Positions 9,411-17,871 of a stretch of 64,000 nucleotides of DNA are shown here, one piece after another (positions within the stretch are counted from its first letter, which is position 1; every line of letters begins with the position of its first letter). The stretch is from Hufsiella arboris (lineage in GTDB: Bacteria > Bacteroidota > Bacteroidia > Sphingobacteriales > Sphingobacteriaceae). Both the position numbers and the translations under genes were made by a program. Below the pieces are notes generated by a model. That model ran no database searches, had not been told where the DNA came from, and saw only the letters and a program-made list of their open reading frames with translations. The stretch covers positions 248,001 to 312,000 of the forward strand of contig NZ_WVHT01000007.1 of assembly GCF_009834875.1 (NCBI RefSeq). Reading direction: 5' to 3'.

Positions 9411-10381
9411 TGGAAGTTCTTGTCTCAGTTGTTATACCTACTTACAAACGCCCCGAATTACTGAAACGGTGCATCGAATCCCTGTTTATCCAAACGCTGG
9501 ATCATCAGTTGTATGAGCTGGTCATTGTTGGCGATGGCTTCGATAGCCAAACGAAGGAAGTCGTCAGGACATGGAAAGAAGCTGGTTTTGCAAATCTCAC
9601 ATACATTTATCTTCCGGATAAAAAGGGGCCGGCGGCGGCGCGTAATATGGGCTGGCTTAGTGCGAAAGCTAAATTGATTGCTTTTACTGATGATGATTGT
9701 TTGCCAAAATCAACCTGGCTGCAAACGATACTTCATTGCTGGAACGGAAACGAAGAAATAGCCTGTTCAGGAAAGCTGACCGTTCCCTTATCTGAGAATC
9801 CGAGCGATTATGAGTTGAACACGGCTAACCTGGAAACGGCCGAATTTATCACCGCAAATTGTATATGTACCAAAGCAGCACTTATAAAAACCGGGGGATT
9901 TGACGAACGTTTTTTTATGGCATGGCGGGAAGACAGCGATCTGCATTTTAAGCTGCTTGCCAATAATATTACCATTAAAAAGATACCGGAAGCAGAAGTG
10001 GTTCATCCGGTAAGAACCGCAAAATGGGGCGTCAGCATTAAAGAGCAAAAGAAAGGTATGTTCAACGCGCTTCTCTACAAAAAATATCCTAAGCTCTATA
10101 AAAATAGGATTGGAAATAAAGTGCCGTTGAATTACTATTTAATGGTTCTAACCTTTTTTTGCTTCCTGGTCTGCTTATTCTTCAAAGTTGAGCCATTAGC
10201 TGGATTATCGTTTTCTATATGGCTATTGCTTGTTCTAGAGTTTTTTATCCGGAGGCAGCGCAGAGCAAATCATTCGCTGGTCCATATCGCTGAAATGGCG
10301 GTTACGTCGGCCGTTATACCATTCGTTTCGGTATACTGGCAGTTTTATGGAGCAGTAAAGTATCGGGTGTTATTTATTTGA
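9410..10381 (+). CDS. Family 2 glycosyltransferase (membrane-anchored)
   Basis: This 323-residue GT-A fold enzyme opens with VSVVIPTYKRPELLKRCIESL and has the conserved GPAAARNMG and metal-binding TDDDC motifs typical of GT2. The acceptor-side segment includes GGFDERFFMAWREDSDL, the usual ED region. The C-terminus adds two hydrophobic segments near residues 240-280, so it is probably held at the inner membrane. The ATG at 9410 overlaps the preceding TGA by one base. The next gene starts 2 nt after its stop, so carbamoyltransferase, GT2 and GT9 form a tight operon. Confidence 0.9.
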   Translation: MEVLVSVVIPTYKRPELLKRCIESLFIQTLDHQLYELVIVGDGFDSQTKEVVRTWKEAGFANLTYIYLPDKKGPAAARNMGWLSAKAKLIAFTDDDCLPKSTWLQTILHCWNGNEEIACSGKLTVPLSENPSDYELNTANLETAEFITANCICTKAALIKTGGFDERFFMAWREDSDLHFKLLANNITIKKIPEAEVVHPVRTAKWGVSIKEQKKGMFNALLYKKYPKLYKNRIGNKVPLNYYLMVLTFFCFLVCLFFKVEPLAGLSFSIWLLLVLEFFIRRQRRANHSLVHIAEMAVTSAVIPFVSVYWQFYGAVKYRVLFI

Positions 10382-10383
10382 AT

Positions 10384-11385
10384 ATGAAACTTCCGTCAGG
10401 GTCAATAAAGAAAATTATTGTATTCAGGGCATTACAACTTGGTGACTTGCTATGTTCCATACCGGCCCTCAGGGCTTTGAGAAATTCATATCCAGATGCT
10501 GAGATCACTATAACAGGTTTGCGCTGGATGGAATCCTTGTTGAACAGATTTCCTGATTATTTTGACCGCTTTATTCACTTTCCTGGATATCCGGGGCTGC
10601 CTGAGCAACCATTGGATCCCATTCAGTTCACCGGGTTTTTAGCAGAAGTACAGGCTCAACGCTTCGATCTCGCTTTACAGATGCAGGGCAACGGTTCGCT
10701 GGTGAATCCGATGATTGAATTGTTCAACGCTCGTTACACAGCCGGTTTCAGTACACAAAATGATTATTGGCCGGATAAAGAACTGTTTATCGAATATCCT
10801 GGTTATGGTTCAGAAATCGAGCGGCATCTTCTTTTGATGGAGCACCTCGGAATACAGTTGCTGGGAACGGAGCTGGAGTTTCCGTTAACTGCTCAGGACG
10901 AATCTGATTATAAAACGCTGGATTTTTCCCTCGAACCGCAAAAATATGTCTGTGTGCATCCGGGTTCACGCGGAGCGTGGCGGCAATGGCCGGTAGAATT
11001 TTTTGCAAGTCTCGCTGATCAGTGTGCGGCAAAGGGATATGTTCCTGTTATTACCGGAACGAAGGATGAAATGCATATCGTATTGAAAGTAGCGGAACTG
11101 ATGACGTACGATCCCGTTATTGCGGCCGGCAAAACCAGTTTAGGCGCTGTCGGCGTTTTAATAAAAAATGCCGCTTTACTTATTTCAAATTGTACCGGGG
11201 TGTCGCATATGGCGGCAGCTTTTTCCACTCCAAGTATTGTGATCAGCATGGATGGAGAACCGGAAAGATGGGCGCCGCTTAACAGGGAAGTCCATAAGGT
11301 GTTTGACTGGACCCGCAATCAAGATTTCGGTATAATAAGCAATACCCTGGAAAATTTTCTCCAAAGTCAGGCAGTGGTTTCCTGA
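10384..11385 (+). CDS. Family 9 (heptosyltransferase-like) glycosyltransferase
   Basis: This 333-residue GT9 protein has the N-terminal signature FRALQLGDLLCSIPALRALR and C-terminal VHPGSRGAWRQWP and NCTGVSHMAAA, which match ADP-heptose:LPS heptosyltransferase relatives. The ATG at 10384 is preferred to the in-frame TTG at 10378. It ends the rightward arm of the glycan cluster. Its last 19 bases overlap the end of the opposing GT9 gene. The donor is probably ADP-heptose or a similar nucleotide heptose, by family and by the nearby GmhB-like phosphatase. Confidence 0.9.
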   Translation: MKLPSGSIKKIIVFRALQLGDLLCSIPALRALRNSYPDAEITITGLRWMESLLNRFPDYFDRFIHFPGYPGLPEQPLDPIQFTGFLAEVQAQRFDLALQMQGNGSLVNPMIELFNARYTAGFSTQNDYWPDKELFIEYPGYGSEIERHLLLMEHLGIQLLGTELEFPLTAQDESDYKTLDFSLEPQKYVCVHPGSRGAWRQWPVEFFASLADQCAAKGYVPVITGTKDEMHIVLKVAELMTYDPVIAAGKTSLGAVGVLIKNAALLISNCTGVSHMAAAFSTPSIVISMDGEPERWAPLNREVHKVFDWTRNQDFGIISNTLENFLQSQAVVS

Positions 11386-12494
11386 ATCATAATTAATTCA
11401 GGAATTTCCTCCAATTCATTATTAAGAATTTTAAGGGTGGCTTCCACTAATTCTTCCGGCTCAACGATCCGCGAAAAATCACCGAAATATCTCTCATTGA
11501 CATATTGGACGATGCGATTCTTACTTTGAATCTCCTGCGGAACAGGGAAAGGAAACAGTTTTCCAAAGGCCTTCCATGGGCTGTGTTGTGGATTTGTTAG
11601 CGCATAAAGAACCATCACCGGAGTTTTAACAGCGGCTGCAATATGGACCGTCGCTGTATTTACCGAGACAACGAGGGCGGAGTGCCTGATTAGTTCTGTA
11701 AATTCTTCTAGGGTCAGGGCACCTGCTACAGAGAATGAGTTTTCGCCGGCTGCAAATGCAAGTTTGTCCGTTAAAGTTTTTTCCGACCCGATACCTGTAA
11801 AAAGCAATTGGCAGTCTGTGGTTGCCAGAATAGATTTAGAAAATTTGACCCATGAAGCAAAAGGATATTCCCGCTTTCGTTCACTTACCCCGGCATGTAA
11901 AACGATTAAGGGTTTGATTGTGTCAACACCCATCTTTCTTAATTTGAGACTTGTTAGTTTCCATGCTTTTTCGTCGTAGTGTTCGAGAACAAACGATTCA
12001 TTGCCGGTGAACGCTCCAATTTGTGCAACCAGATCAAGGTCTCTGCGGACCTGGTGTTTGATAACGGAAAACGGTTCCGGATCGGGTACCCAGTGAGTGA
12101 GCAGCTCATAAGGGTTTTCCCTGGAATAGCCCAGGCGAAGCGGAATTTCGGCAAGGTACGCAAGCATGGCCGCCGGTTGGGAGTTTTGGCTATAAACGGA
12201 AAAAACTATGGCGCCGTCAAATTTTCGGCTTTTCAACGTTTGAACGAGTTCAAAAAAACTCTCCGGCCTGGCGGATTCCTTGGCCTGGACCCAGGGCAGG
12301 CTGTAAACGAGAACATCATCTATTTCAGGAATCTGTTTGGCGATTCCGGCCGCCATTGATGAGGTAAGTACGGTTATTCTGCTCTGAGATGTTTCTTTAA
12401 CCGCACGGATTGCAGGTGATGACATGATCAGGTCACCCATATTATCAGCCCGAATGATAAGAATTTCCTTACAACTGCTCCAGCCGCTGTTCAT
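11367..12494 (-). CDS. Family 9 (heptosyltransferase-like) glycosyltransferase, second copy
   Basis: Started at the ATG at 12494, the protein has 375 residues and reaches the GT9 signature ILIIRADNMGDLIMSSPAIRAV within the first ten residues. C-terminal motifs are VLHAGVSERKREYPF and SVNTATVHIAAAVKTPVMVLY. It is clearly divergent in sequence from the GT9 at 10384, so it probably adds a different residue or linkage. It overlaps the upstream phosphatase gene by 26 bases, which makes the leftward arm a coupled operon. Confidence 0.9.
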   Translation of the reverse strand: MNSGWSSCKEILIIRADNMGDLIMSSPAIRAVKETSQSRITVLTSSMAAGIAKQIPEIDDVLVYSLPWVQAKESARPESFFELVQTLKSRKFDGAIVFSVYSQNSQPAAMLAYLAEIPLRLGYSRENPYELLTHWVPDPEPFSVIKHQVRRDLDLVAQIGAFTGNESFVLEHYDEKAWKLTSLKLRKMGVDTIKPLIVLHAGVSERKREYPFASWVKFSKSILATTDCQLLFTGIGSEKTLTDKLAFAAGENSFSVAGALTLEEFTELIRHSALVVSVNTATVHIAAAVKTPVMVLYALTNPQHSPWKAFGKLFPFPVPQEIQSKNRIVQYVNERYFGDFSRIVEPEELVEATLKILNNELEEIPELIMIQETTA

Positions 12495-13065
12495 ATTTTG
12501 GTATTTCGAAAGTATTGAGGATTTTTTCAGCCGCTTCATTGACTGAGGATACCTTGTGATCAGGCACTCGGTCGACCGTCATTATCCATTCTGTTTCATT
12601 GCCGTTGTCAATCAGGATCGACCGGCATCCCGCAAGGTGGCCTGCCTCAACATCGTTTAAAATGTCGCCGATCATCCATGAACGACTTAAATCAATGTTT
12701 AATTCATGTGCAGCGCGAAACAGTAAACCTGGTTTCGGTTTTCGGCAGTCACAACTTGACTGGTATTTTGTCGAGCCGCCACCAGGATAATGAGGACAAT
12801 AATAAAAGCCGCTCAGTTTAATGTCCTCTGATTTCAGGAGGCTGTTGAGACGCGTCTCAACCTGTAATAATGCTTTTTCTGGAAAATATCCTTTAGCCAC
12901 GCCGGCTTGATTGCTGATGATCACTAATAAATAACCTTCACTTTCAAGCTTACGAAGCCCGTCCACAACGTTTTTTTCAAGCCGGATCAGCTCCGGATTA
13001 ACGTTGTAAGGGATATCAGGAATCAGCGTCCCGTCCTTATCCAGGAATATGGCTTTATTCATCAT
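12469..13065 (-). CDS. gmhB: HAD-IIIA heptose-bisphosphate phosphatase-like (GmhB)
   Basis: The 198-residue protein matches the usual GmhB/HisB-N size. It has the HAD nucleophile motif FLDKDGTLIPD at residues 7-17, motif II VIISNQAGV, and motif IV MIGDILNDVEAG. The zinc loop is intact: CPHYPGG and SCDCRKPKPG supply Cys/His ligands typical of GmhB. Family members remove the 7-phosphate of D-glycero-D-manno-heptose-1,7-bisphosphate. Its start shares one base with the stop of the GT4 gene upstream (TAATG). HldE-like and GmhA-like partners are not in the window. Confidence 0.85.
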   Translation of the reverse strand: MMNKAIFLDKDGTLIPDIPYNVNPELIRLEKNVVDGLRKLESEGYLLVIISNQAGVAKGYFPEKALLQVETRLNSLLKSEDIKLSGFYYCPHYPGGGSTKYQSSCDCRKPKPGLLFRAAHELNIDLSRSWMIGDILNDVEAGHLAGCRSILIDNGNETEWIMTVDRVPDHKVSSVNEAAEKILNTFEIPKYEQRLEQL

Positions 13066-14357
13066 TAAGCAGATCTCAGCAAATTTGACAGATCGGCGTT
13101 CTCTTTGATATTAACTGTTTGCCTAACCGATGTTTGAATTTCTTTATAAACATGATCGATCATTTTGCCAACCTTGCTCCAGGTAAATTCATTGTTTACA
13201 CGTTCAATAGCATTCTTTTTCATTGTTTGCAAAAGTTCCTGGTTGGTGAGCAGTACAGCCGCCTTTTCAGCCAGCGCTTTCGGATCGTTTGCCGGAACTA
13301 AAAAGCCAGTCAGATTATCGGCAACGCTGTATTTAATGCCGCCAACATCGGCGCCAATAACGGGCGTTCCACAAGCCATTGCTTCCAGCGGCGTGATGCC
13401 AAACGGTTCATACCAGGGTGTTGTAATGAAAATGTCGGCTGCCGAATAATAATATTTCAGCATATCCCTGTTCTTGCGCCCCGCAAAAATTACTAAATCT
13501 GCCACGTCGTGTTCCCTTGCTATGTCCATTAACCGAACCAGTTCAGGACATAATTCAGGATTGGAACTGCCTGTTTCACCGCCAACGATTACAAGCTTGG
13601 CTTCAACCGATTTTCGCTTCAATTCGCCCAGCGCTTTTATTACGTTGTCAACGCCTTTTCGCGGAACCATTCTTCCTAATTGTAATAGGATACGGTCGTT
13701 GGCGGGCAGTCCGGCGATTTTTCTTGCCTGGGTTTTATTAACAGGATAAAATTCCTTATCGCTAAATCCGCAAGGTATAACGTTGACTTTAGCTGGATCG
13801 GCATGATATAACTGTACCAGGTCTTCCAGGTCCTGCGGACACTCGGCAATCACTCGGTCGGCTTTTTTTACTGCCTCTTCTTCAAAAAACATACGCGACT
13901 CAGGAAATTTATCGGCTTCCTTCTGATGAATTCTTCGTACGTGGCCCAGGGCATGAAATGTAATTACAAACGGAATATTCAGGATCGCCTTTAGTTCACA
14001 GGCTACGATACCGGACATCCAGAAATTTGCATGAATTAATTCATACCTTATATTTTGATCGGTTATGAACTTCAGCATATTCCCGGTAAACTCCGGCATG
14101 TAATCAAATAGCTGTTCTTTGGGGATGATTTCGGCTGGACCTGCATAAACATGAATTACTCGGATTCCGGGTTCCCACTGTACTAAGTCCGGCAAAATTT
14201 TGTCATCTCTGCGCGTGAAAATGTCAATCTGGTATCCAATATAACTTAGCTGTCTGGCCAGTTCCGCCACATATACATTTTGTCCGCCGCTATCGACGCC
14301 GCCAAGCGCGGCCAGGGGCGAAGCATGCTCGCTTATAAATGCTATTCTGTTTTTCAT
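13065..14357 (-). CDS. Family 4 glycosyltransferase (sucrose-synthase/MshA-like)
   Basis: This 430-residue GT-B enzyme starts with RIAFISEHASPLAALGGVDSGGQNVYVAELA, close to MshA and sucrose-phosphate synthase-type GT4 enzymes. The C-terminal donor domain contains LLQLGRMVPRKGVDNVI and the EX7E motif in TPWYEPFGITPLEAMACGTPVIGADVGG. It is the second gene of the leftward arm of the glycan cluster, 34 bp after another GT4. The donor could be a nucleotide hexose or heptose; sequence alone does not decide. Confidence 0.9.
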   Translation of the reverse strand: MKNRIAFISEHASPLAALGGVDSGGQNVYVAELARQLSYIGYQIDIFTRRDDKILPDLVQWEPGIRVIHVYAGPAEIIPKEQLFDYMPEFTGNMLKFITDQNIRYELIHANFWMSGIVACELKAILNIPFVITFHALGHVRRIHQKEADKFPESRMFFEEEAVKKADRVIAECPQDLEDLVQLYHADPAKVNVIPCGFSDKEFYPVNKTQARKIAGLPANDRILLQLGRMVPRKGVDNVIKALGELKRKSVEAKLVIVGGETGSSNPELCPELVRLMDIAREHDVADLVIFAGRKNRDMLKYYYSAADIFITTPWYEPFGITPLEAMACGTPVIGADVGGIKYSVADNLTGFLVPANDPKALAEKAAVLLTNQELLQTMKKNAIERVNNEFTWSKVGKMIDHVYKEIQTSVRQTVNIKENADLSNLLRSA

Positions 14358-14391
14358 AGTTGATAGGTGTCATAGTTATTATTCCGATGAA

Positions 14392-15363
14392 TCAATTTGA
14401 GAAAAGCATAGGCCTGAAGGTGGCTATAACGTGTTTAATGGTTTCTTCCCAGTCGTTTGCGAAACGTTGAATATTGAAACGTTCCAGGGCGGTTTTTCTT
14501 CCGCCGGCACCCAATTCGGTTGCCATTTGCCGCGATTGAAGCAGCTCTTTCATTTTTTGTACCAACTTCTGAATGTCGGTATGAACATATCCGTTGATAT
14601 CGTTGCTGATCACCATAGGCATCTCGGTAGTTGCCATACCAATAACAGGTATGCCAAGCATCAAGGCTTCGCATACGGCCAGTCCGTGACTGGTATAGCG
14701 AATCGGGTTAAAGAAAAATCGGTATTTGCTAATAAAATCCGGCAATTGCGGATGCAGTACCTCACCAAGTCCTAAATCTTCGGTTCCCATACCGACAAGA
14801 TCAAGCGGAATATGCTTCCTGACTTCGAGGAAGATATCGAGGCCAAGCAGCCGCCCCCTGGTTGGCAGATTGTTGATTACCACGATACCTTTTTCCAGCT
14901 CGCCTGTATATTTCGCTTGCGGTTCTGTAACGCCGTGCTCAATCACCTTAAAGGGCGAATTATTGTTGTCCCACATCAAACTGTTAAAGTGCGTTACATG
15001 AACAATCAAAACTTCGGGGTCATCTACAACGTGTCTGGCATCGGTAGGGTGCTGCCATGGCGGATCATGTTCCAGGTAAATTTTCGGAAGCTGCCGTTTT
15101 TCCTCGCTTAAAATTTCGTGCTGGTCGTGGAGGTAATTTTTTTTGGATTGGAAAAGGATACAGTCGAAGTCCAGGTCGTTAATCTTTTCAACCGGCACTT
15201 CATGTACGTTATCGCCAAACGGAAAGGTTTCGCCACGGCCGTAATAGCCCTCGCTTTTTTCTTCTTTTACTGGAATATAAATGTCATAATTTCCTTTTGA
15301 TAAATAATAGAGATAGCTGCCATGAATATGCCAGGTAAAAATCCTCGGTCTCACAAATCCCAT
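14392..15363 (-). CDS. Family 4-type glycosyltransferase (short)
   Basis: The protein has 323 residues. Motifs in the C-terminal half fit GT-B glycosyltransferases: RFFFNPIRYTSHGLAVCEALMLGIPVIG (the EX7E-like region) and NLPTRGRLLG. The N-terminal half has YLEHDPPWQHPTD and a DVV-type acceptor region but no classical glycine loop, so the protein is shorter than a typical GT4 (about 370). It is the first gene of the leftward arm, and its promoter should lie in the 170 bp up to the pyrophosphatase gene. Confidence 0.82.
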   Translation of the reverse strand: MGFVRPRIFTWHIHGSYLYYLSKGNYDIYIPVKEEKSEGYYGRGETFPFGDNVHEVPVEKINDLDFDCILFQSKKNYLHDQHEILSEEKRQLPKIYLEHDPPWQHPTDARHVVDDPEVLIVHVTHFNSLMWDNNNSPFKVIEHGVTEPQAKYTGELEKGIVVINNLPTRGRLLGLDIFLEVRKHIPLDLVGMGTEDLGLGEVLHPQLPDFISKYRFFFNPIRYTSHGLAVCEALMLGIPVIGMATTEMPMVISNDINGYVHTDIQKLVQKMKELLQSRQMATELGAGGRKTALERFNIQRFANDWEETIKHVIATFRPMLFSN

Positions 15364-15532
15364 GAAATAGTAGTTAGATGTTATTGGTTAACAAGCTATT
15401 TTTGAGGATGTTTATTAAAAAGTAAAATCGTTTTCATCGTAACTTTTAAGCGTTTTATTTATTAAAAATATTTTCCTGCGTTTGGCAAACGACTCTTGCA
15501 ACAGGAACAGTAAGCCAGGGGTTCTGTCAGTT

Positions 15533-16006
15533 TCAGAGGTTTATCAATTTGTAAGCGTCTTCACTGCTTAGCCGTTCCAACACCTCGAATTTTTTGCCTG
15601 CCTGTTCGTTATAATTTTCGAAAAAACGCTCAAGTTCATCGATAATTCCATGGGGGAGATCGTCAATGTCCTTAACATTTACGAAGAGCGTTGAAACCTC
15701 CGGTATTGCTAGAAACCGGTCGTTCCGCATACTCTGGCCGTCGCGTTCGGTTTGAAGAGCTTTGATAGAGCCTATAATCCTGCAGTCCATGCAGCATCCG
15801 GTAAACGTTTTTATTTCGGAGATGACGATTACGTCCAGCGGATCGCCGTCCTCGCCTTTAGTATTGGTGATAAAGCCGAAATCAAACGGGAATGCCAGGC
15901 CGGCCGGCAATATTTTCTTCAGCTTAAAGCACTTTAAATCAGGTTCGTAATCGAATTTTTGTGTGCTGCCTTTTGGTGTTTCTATAATTACTGTTAATGC
16001 TTTCAT
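15533..16006 (-). CDS. ppa: Family I inorganic pyrophosphatase
   Basis: The 157-residue cytoplasmic enzyme hydrolyses pyrophosphate to phosphate. The metal-binding signature EDGDPLDVIVI is intact, and FPFDFGFI corresponds to the conserved substrate-binding strand. The C-terminus (DLPHGIIDELERFFENYNEQAGKKF) is also typical. It is slightly shorter than the E. coli enzyme (about 175). It lies behind the glycan cluster on the same strand but has its own 170-bp spacer, so coupling is not implied. Confidence 0.92.
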   Translation of the reverse strand: MKALTVIIETPKGSTQKFDYEPDLKCFKLKKILPAGLAFPFDFGFITNTKGEDGDPLDVIVISEIKTFTGCCMDCRIIGSIKALQTERDGQSMRNDRFLAIPEVSTLFVNVKDIDDLPHGIIDELERFFENYNEQAGKKFEVLERLSSEDAYKLINL

Positions 16007-16131
16007 GGCGTTTATTTACAATAACTTCCTATCGATTGTTGTGTTTCAGGGTGAGTTATCAAATGAATAGATAGTGTTTTTGATTATTATTAATGGATCA
16101 TGAAGGTTCTGCCGGTATTTTAGCGTGTCAG

Positions 16132-16416
16132 GATTTTGGAAACGAACGGTTTCTGCCATGATCAGTAAGCAGCCGCGCTTTTTGCTCATACTGCGCAGGC
16201 CTTAACCACTTGGCCGGTATCCGCTGAAATCGCGTTTATATTAAATATTCCCTGCAAAATTTGGCACCGTGTTCTGTCCGATGAAAGTATGTTCCGGCGG
16301 TTTTAAACCCGGTATAAGCGGTTACCCCGCACCGAAGCGGAAGCTCGTGCGGCAGAGTAGGAGTAATAGCTAATAACGGGGCTATCCGGAAATATAGTTG
16401 CCGAACCTTGCTTTTC
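16132..16416. repeat. Dispersed intergenic repeat, copy A
   Basis: This 285-bp non-coding block is repeated almost unchanged 381 bp further on (copy B at 16513) without net insertion or deletion. It has a left module around GCGCAGGCCTTAACCAC and GGCCGGTATCCGCT, and a right module around GTTTTAAACCCGG, CCGCACC...GTGCGG and GGGGCTATCC. Both modules contain short hairpins (GCGC...GCGC; CCGCAC...GTGCGG). No open frame of useful length spans it. Diverged relatives occur at 28574, 28796, 37348 and, inverted, 43118. Confidence 0.85.
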
Positions 16417-16512
16417 AAAAATCTGAACTAGGGCGATATGTCAATCGGTTTGCCTTAAAAAAATGGCTATTTGAACCATAGATATTGCAGTTAAGTTAAC
16501 GGGGAAATATTA

Positions 16513-16797
16513 TGATTTGGAAATGAACGGTTTCTGCCATGATCAGTAAGCAGCCGCGCTTTTCACTCATACTGCGCAGGCCTTAACCACTTGGCCGGTA
16601 TCCGCTGCAATCGCGTTTATACTGAATGTTTCTACTATAGATTTGGCGCCATGTTCTGCCCGATGAAAGTATGTCCCGACGGTTTTAAACCCGGTAGAAG
16701 CGGTTACCCCGCACCGAAGCGGAAGCTCGTGCGGCAGAGGAGGAGTAATAGCGAATAACGGGGCTATCCGAAAATATATTGCCGAACCCTGCTTTCC
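16513..16797. repeat. Dispersed intergenic repeat, copy B
   Basis: Second direct copy of the element at 16132, differing only by scattered substitutions. The same hairpins are kept. Its right end lies about 175 bp before the start of the membrane-protein gene at 16972. The two copies with their spacer occupy most of the gene-free interval 16007-16971; nothing else is recognised there. Confidence 0.85.
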
Positions 16798-16971
16798 AAA
16801 AGCGGCTTAAACTATTAAGTATTAAAAAATCGGCTCAAAAATTAGTCAATCTAACAACAATAGATATATCCGCACCGTATGATTTCTTTCACAATTCAAA
16901 TGCGCAGAAAAAAGTTGATTTAATAAACTATAACCGGCTAATTCGGTTGAGTATAAACCTATCTCTACACT

Positions 16972-17499
16972 ATGAAAACATTAAAAGTCGCATCGTCCAC
17001 AATAACTGCTACCACCTTAATGACGATGTACAGTTACCTGCTTTCGGCAAAAAAAGGCAAGGACTTCAGGGAGCCCGAAATACTGGCCAAATTAATAAAA
17101 CGCCTGTTTCCTGGCATGGACAATGCTTCTTGTAGGCTAAGCGGCTGGAGCGCTCACTACTTGGTGGGTTTAGTGTTTGTCTTGATTTATAGCGAGTTGT
17201 GGGAGAAGACAAAGTTAAAGCCGACCCTAATAAATGGCTTGATTTTAGGCGGTTTGAGCGGCGTATTTGGCGTCACAGTATGGAACCTGACCTTAAAGCT
17301 GCATCCCAACACACCGGCAATTGACGAAAAAAGATTTTTCGGCCAGCTTTTGCCTGCTCACCTGGTTTTTGGATTATTTGCGGTGATAGGATACCGTCTT
17401 GTAAGAGACGGGTATAAGCCCCTCGCAAAAAGACCTGAGCCATCGCCCGATGACGAAAATGCGGACCAATTAATTCCGCTGACCGCATCAAAGTACTAA
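16972..17499 (+). CDS. Hypothetical multi-pass membrane protein
   Basis: The 175-residue protein has about three to four hydrophobic segments (near residues 5-22, 58-75, 85-105 and 125-142) and a charged proline-rich C-terminus. No family is recognised with certainty; it resembles small DUF-type inner-membrane proteins. The start MKTLKVASST fits a membrane insertion signal. It converges on the DUF3037 gene with a 12-bp overlap of 3' ends and follows the duplicated repeat. Confidence 0.6.
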   Translation: MKTLKVASSTITATTLMTMYSYLLSAKKGKDFREPEILAKLIKRLFPGMDNASCRLSGWSAHYLVGLVFVLIYSELWEKTKLKPTLINGLILGGLSGVFGVTVWNLTLKLHPNTPAIDEKRFFGQLLPAHLVFGLFAVIGYRLVRDGYKPLAKRPEPSPDDENADQLIPLTASKY

Positions 17500-17871
17500 C
17501 TGCTCAAAAAGCTTTTTAAGCGCGGCTTCCGCATCGGAGCAAAGGCCGGGATGAACGCGCGACGATTGCACCATGGTGCTTCGCATTGCGGTCAACCAGC
17601 GAAAACGTGAGGCGATATCCAGTTCGGCGATTGGCCCGCCGTCCCTGTTTCCTTCGCTGATGTCCTCAAAAGTTTTTAAATACCTCTTAATTTCTTCTGC
17701 TCCGATTTCTGGTGAAAAGCAATGATAACGGCCTTCGTTCAGCCGGATCATAGCCTTTAAAAAGCGTTGCTGGCGGCAATAAAGTATCACTCCCGCGTTT
17801 ATAAACTCTTCGCGTTCAACCCTCGGCACAACGCGGATAACGGCGTACTCAAATACGTGTTTCTCTTGCAT
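17488..17871 (-). CDS. DUF3037 protein, partner of HipA-like kinase
   Basis: This 127-residue protein starts MQEKHVFEYAVIRVVPRVEREEFINAGVILYC, the hallmark of DUF3037 (a small alpha/beta protein of unknown function). Its start lies 23 bases inside the upstream kinase-like gene, so the two are translationally coupled. DUF3037 genes are commonly found directly behind short HipA-like kinase genes, so the pair probably works together, possibly as a regulator or antitoxin-like partner. That role is inference. Confidence 0.78.
   Translation of the reverse strand: MQEKHVFEYAVIRVVPRVEREEFINAGVILYCRQQRFLKAMIRLNEGRYHCFSPEIGAEEIKRYLKTFEDISEGNRDGGPIAELDIASRFRWLTAMRSTMVQSSRVHPGLCSDAEAALKKLFEQLVL

Noticed and set aside
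7695-15363. Glycan cluster as a complete LPS or capsule locus
   Set aside because: No polymerase, flippase, priming transferase or nucleotide-sugar synthesis genes are in the window; only a decoration or core-extension role is supportable.
16175-16230. A tRNA-like D-arm (GGCCAAGTGGTTAAGGCC on the minus strand) in the dispersed repeat
   Set aside because: No anticodon arm, T-arm or matching acceptor stem could be placed around it, and copy D breaks the stem. It was kept as a repeat with hairpins, not called as a tRNA.
16779-17135. A plus-strand open frame of 118 codons
   Set aside because: It overlaps the 5' half of the clear membrane-protein gene at 16972 in another frame and begins inside repeat copy B; composition is not protein-like.
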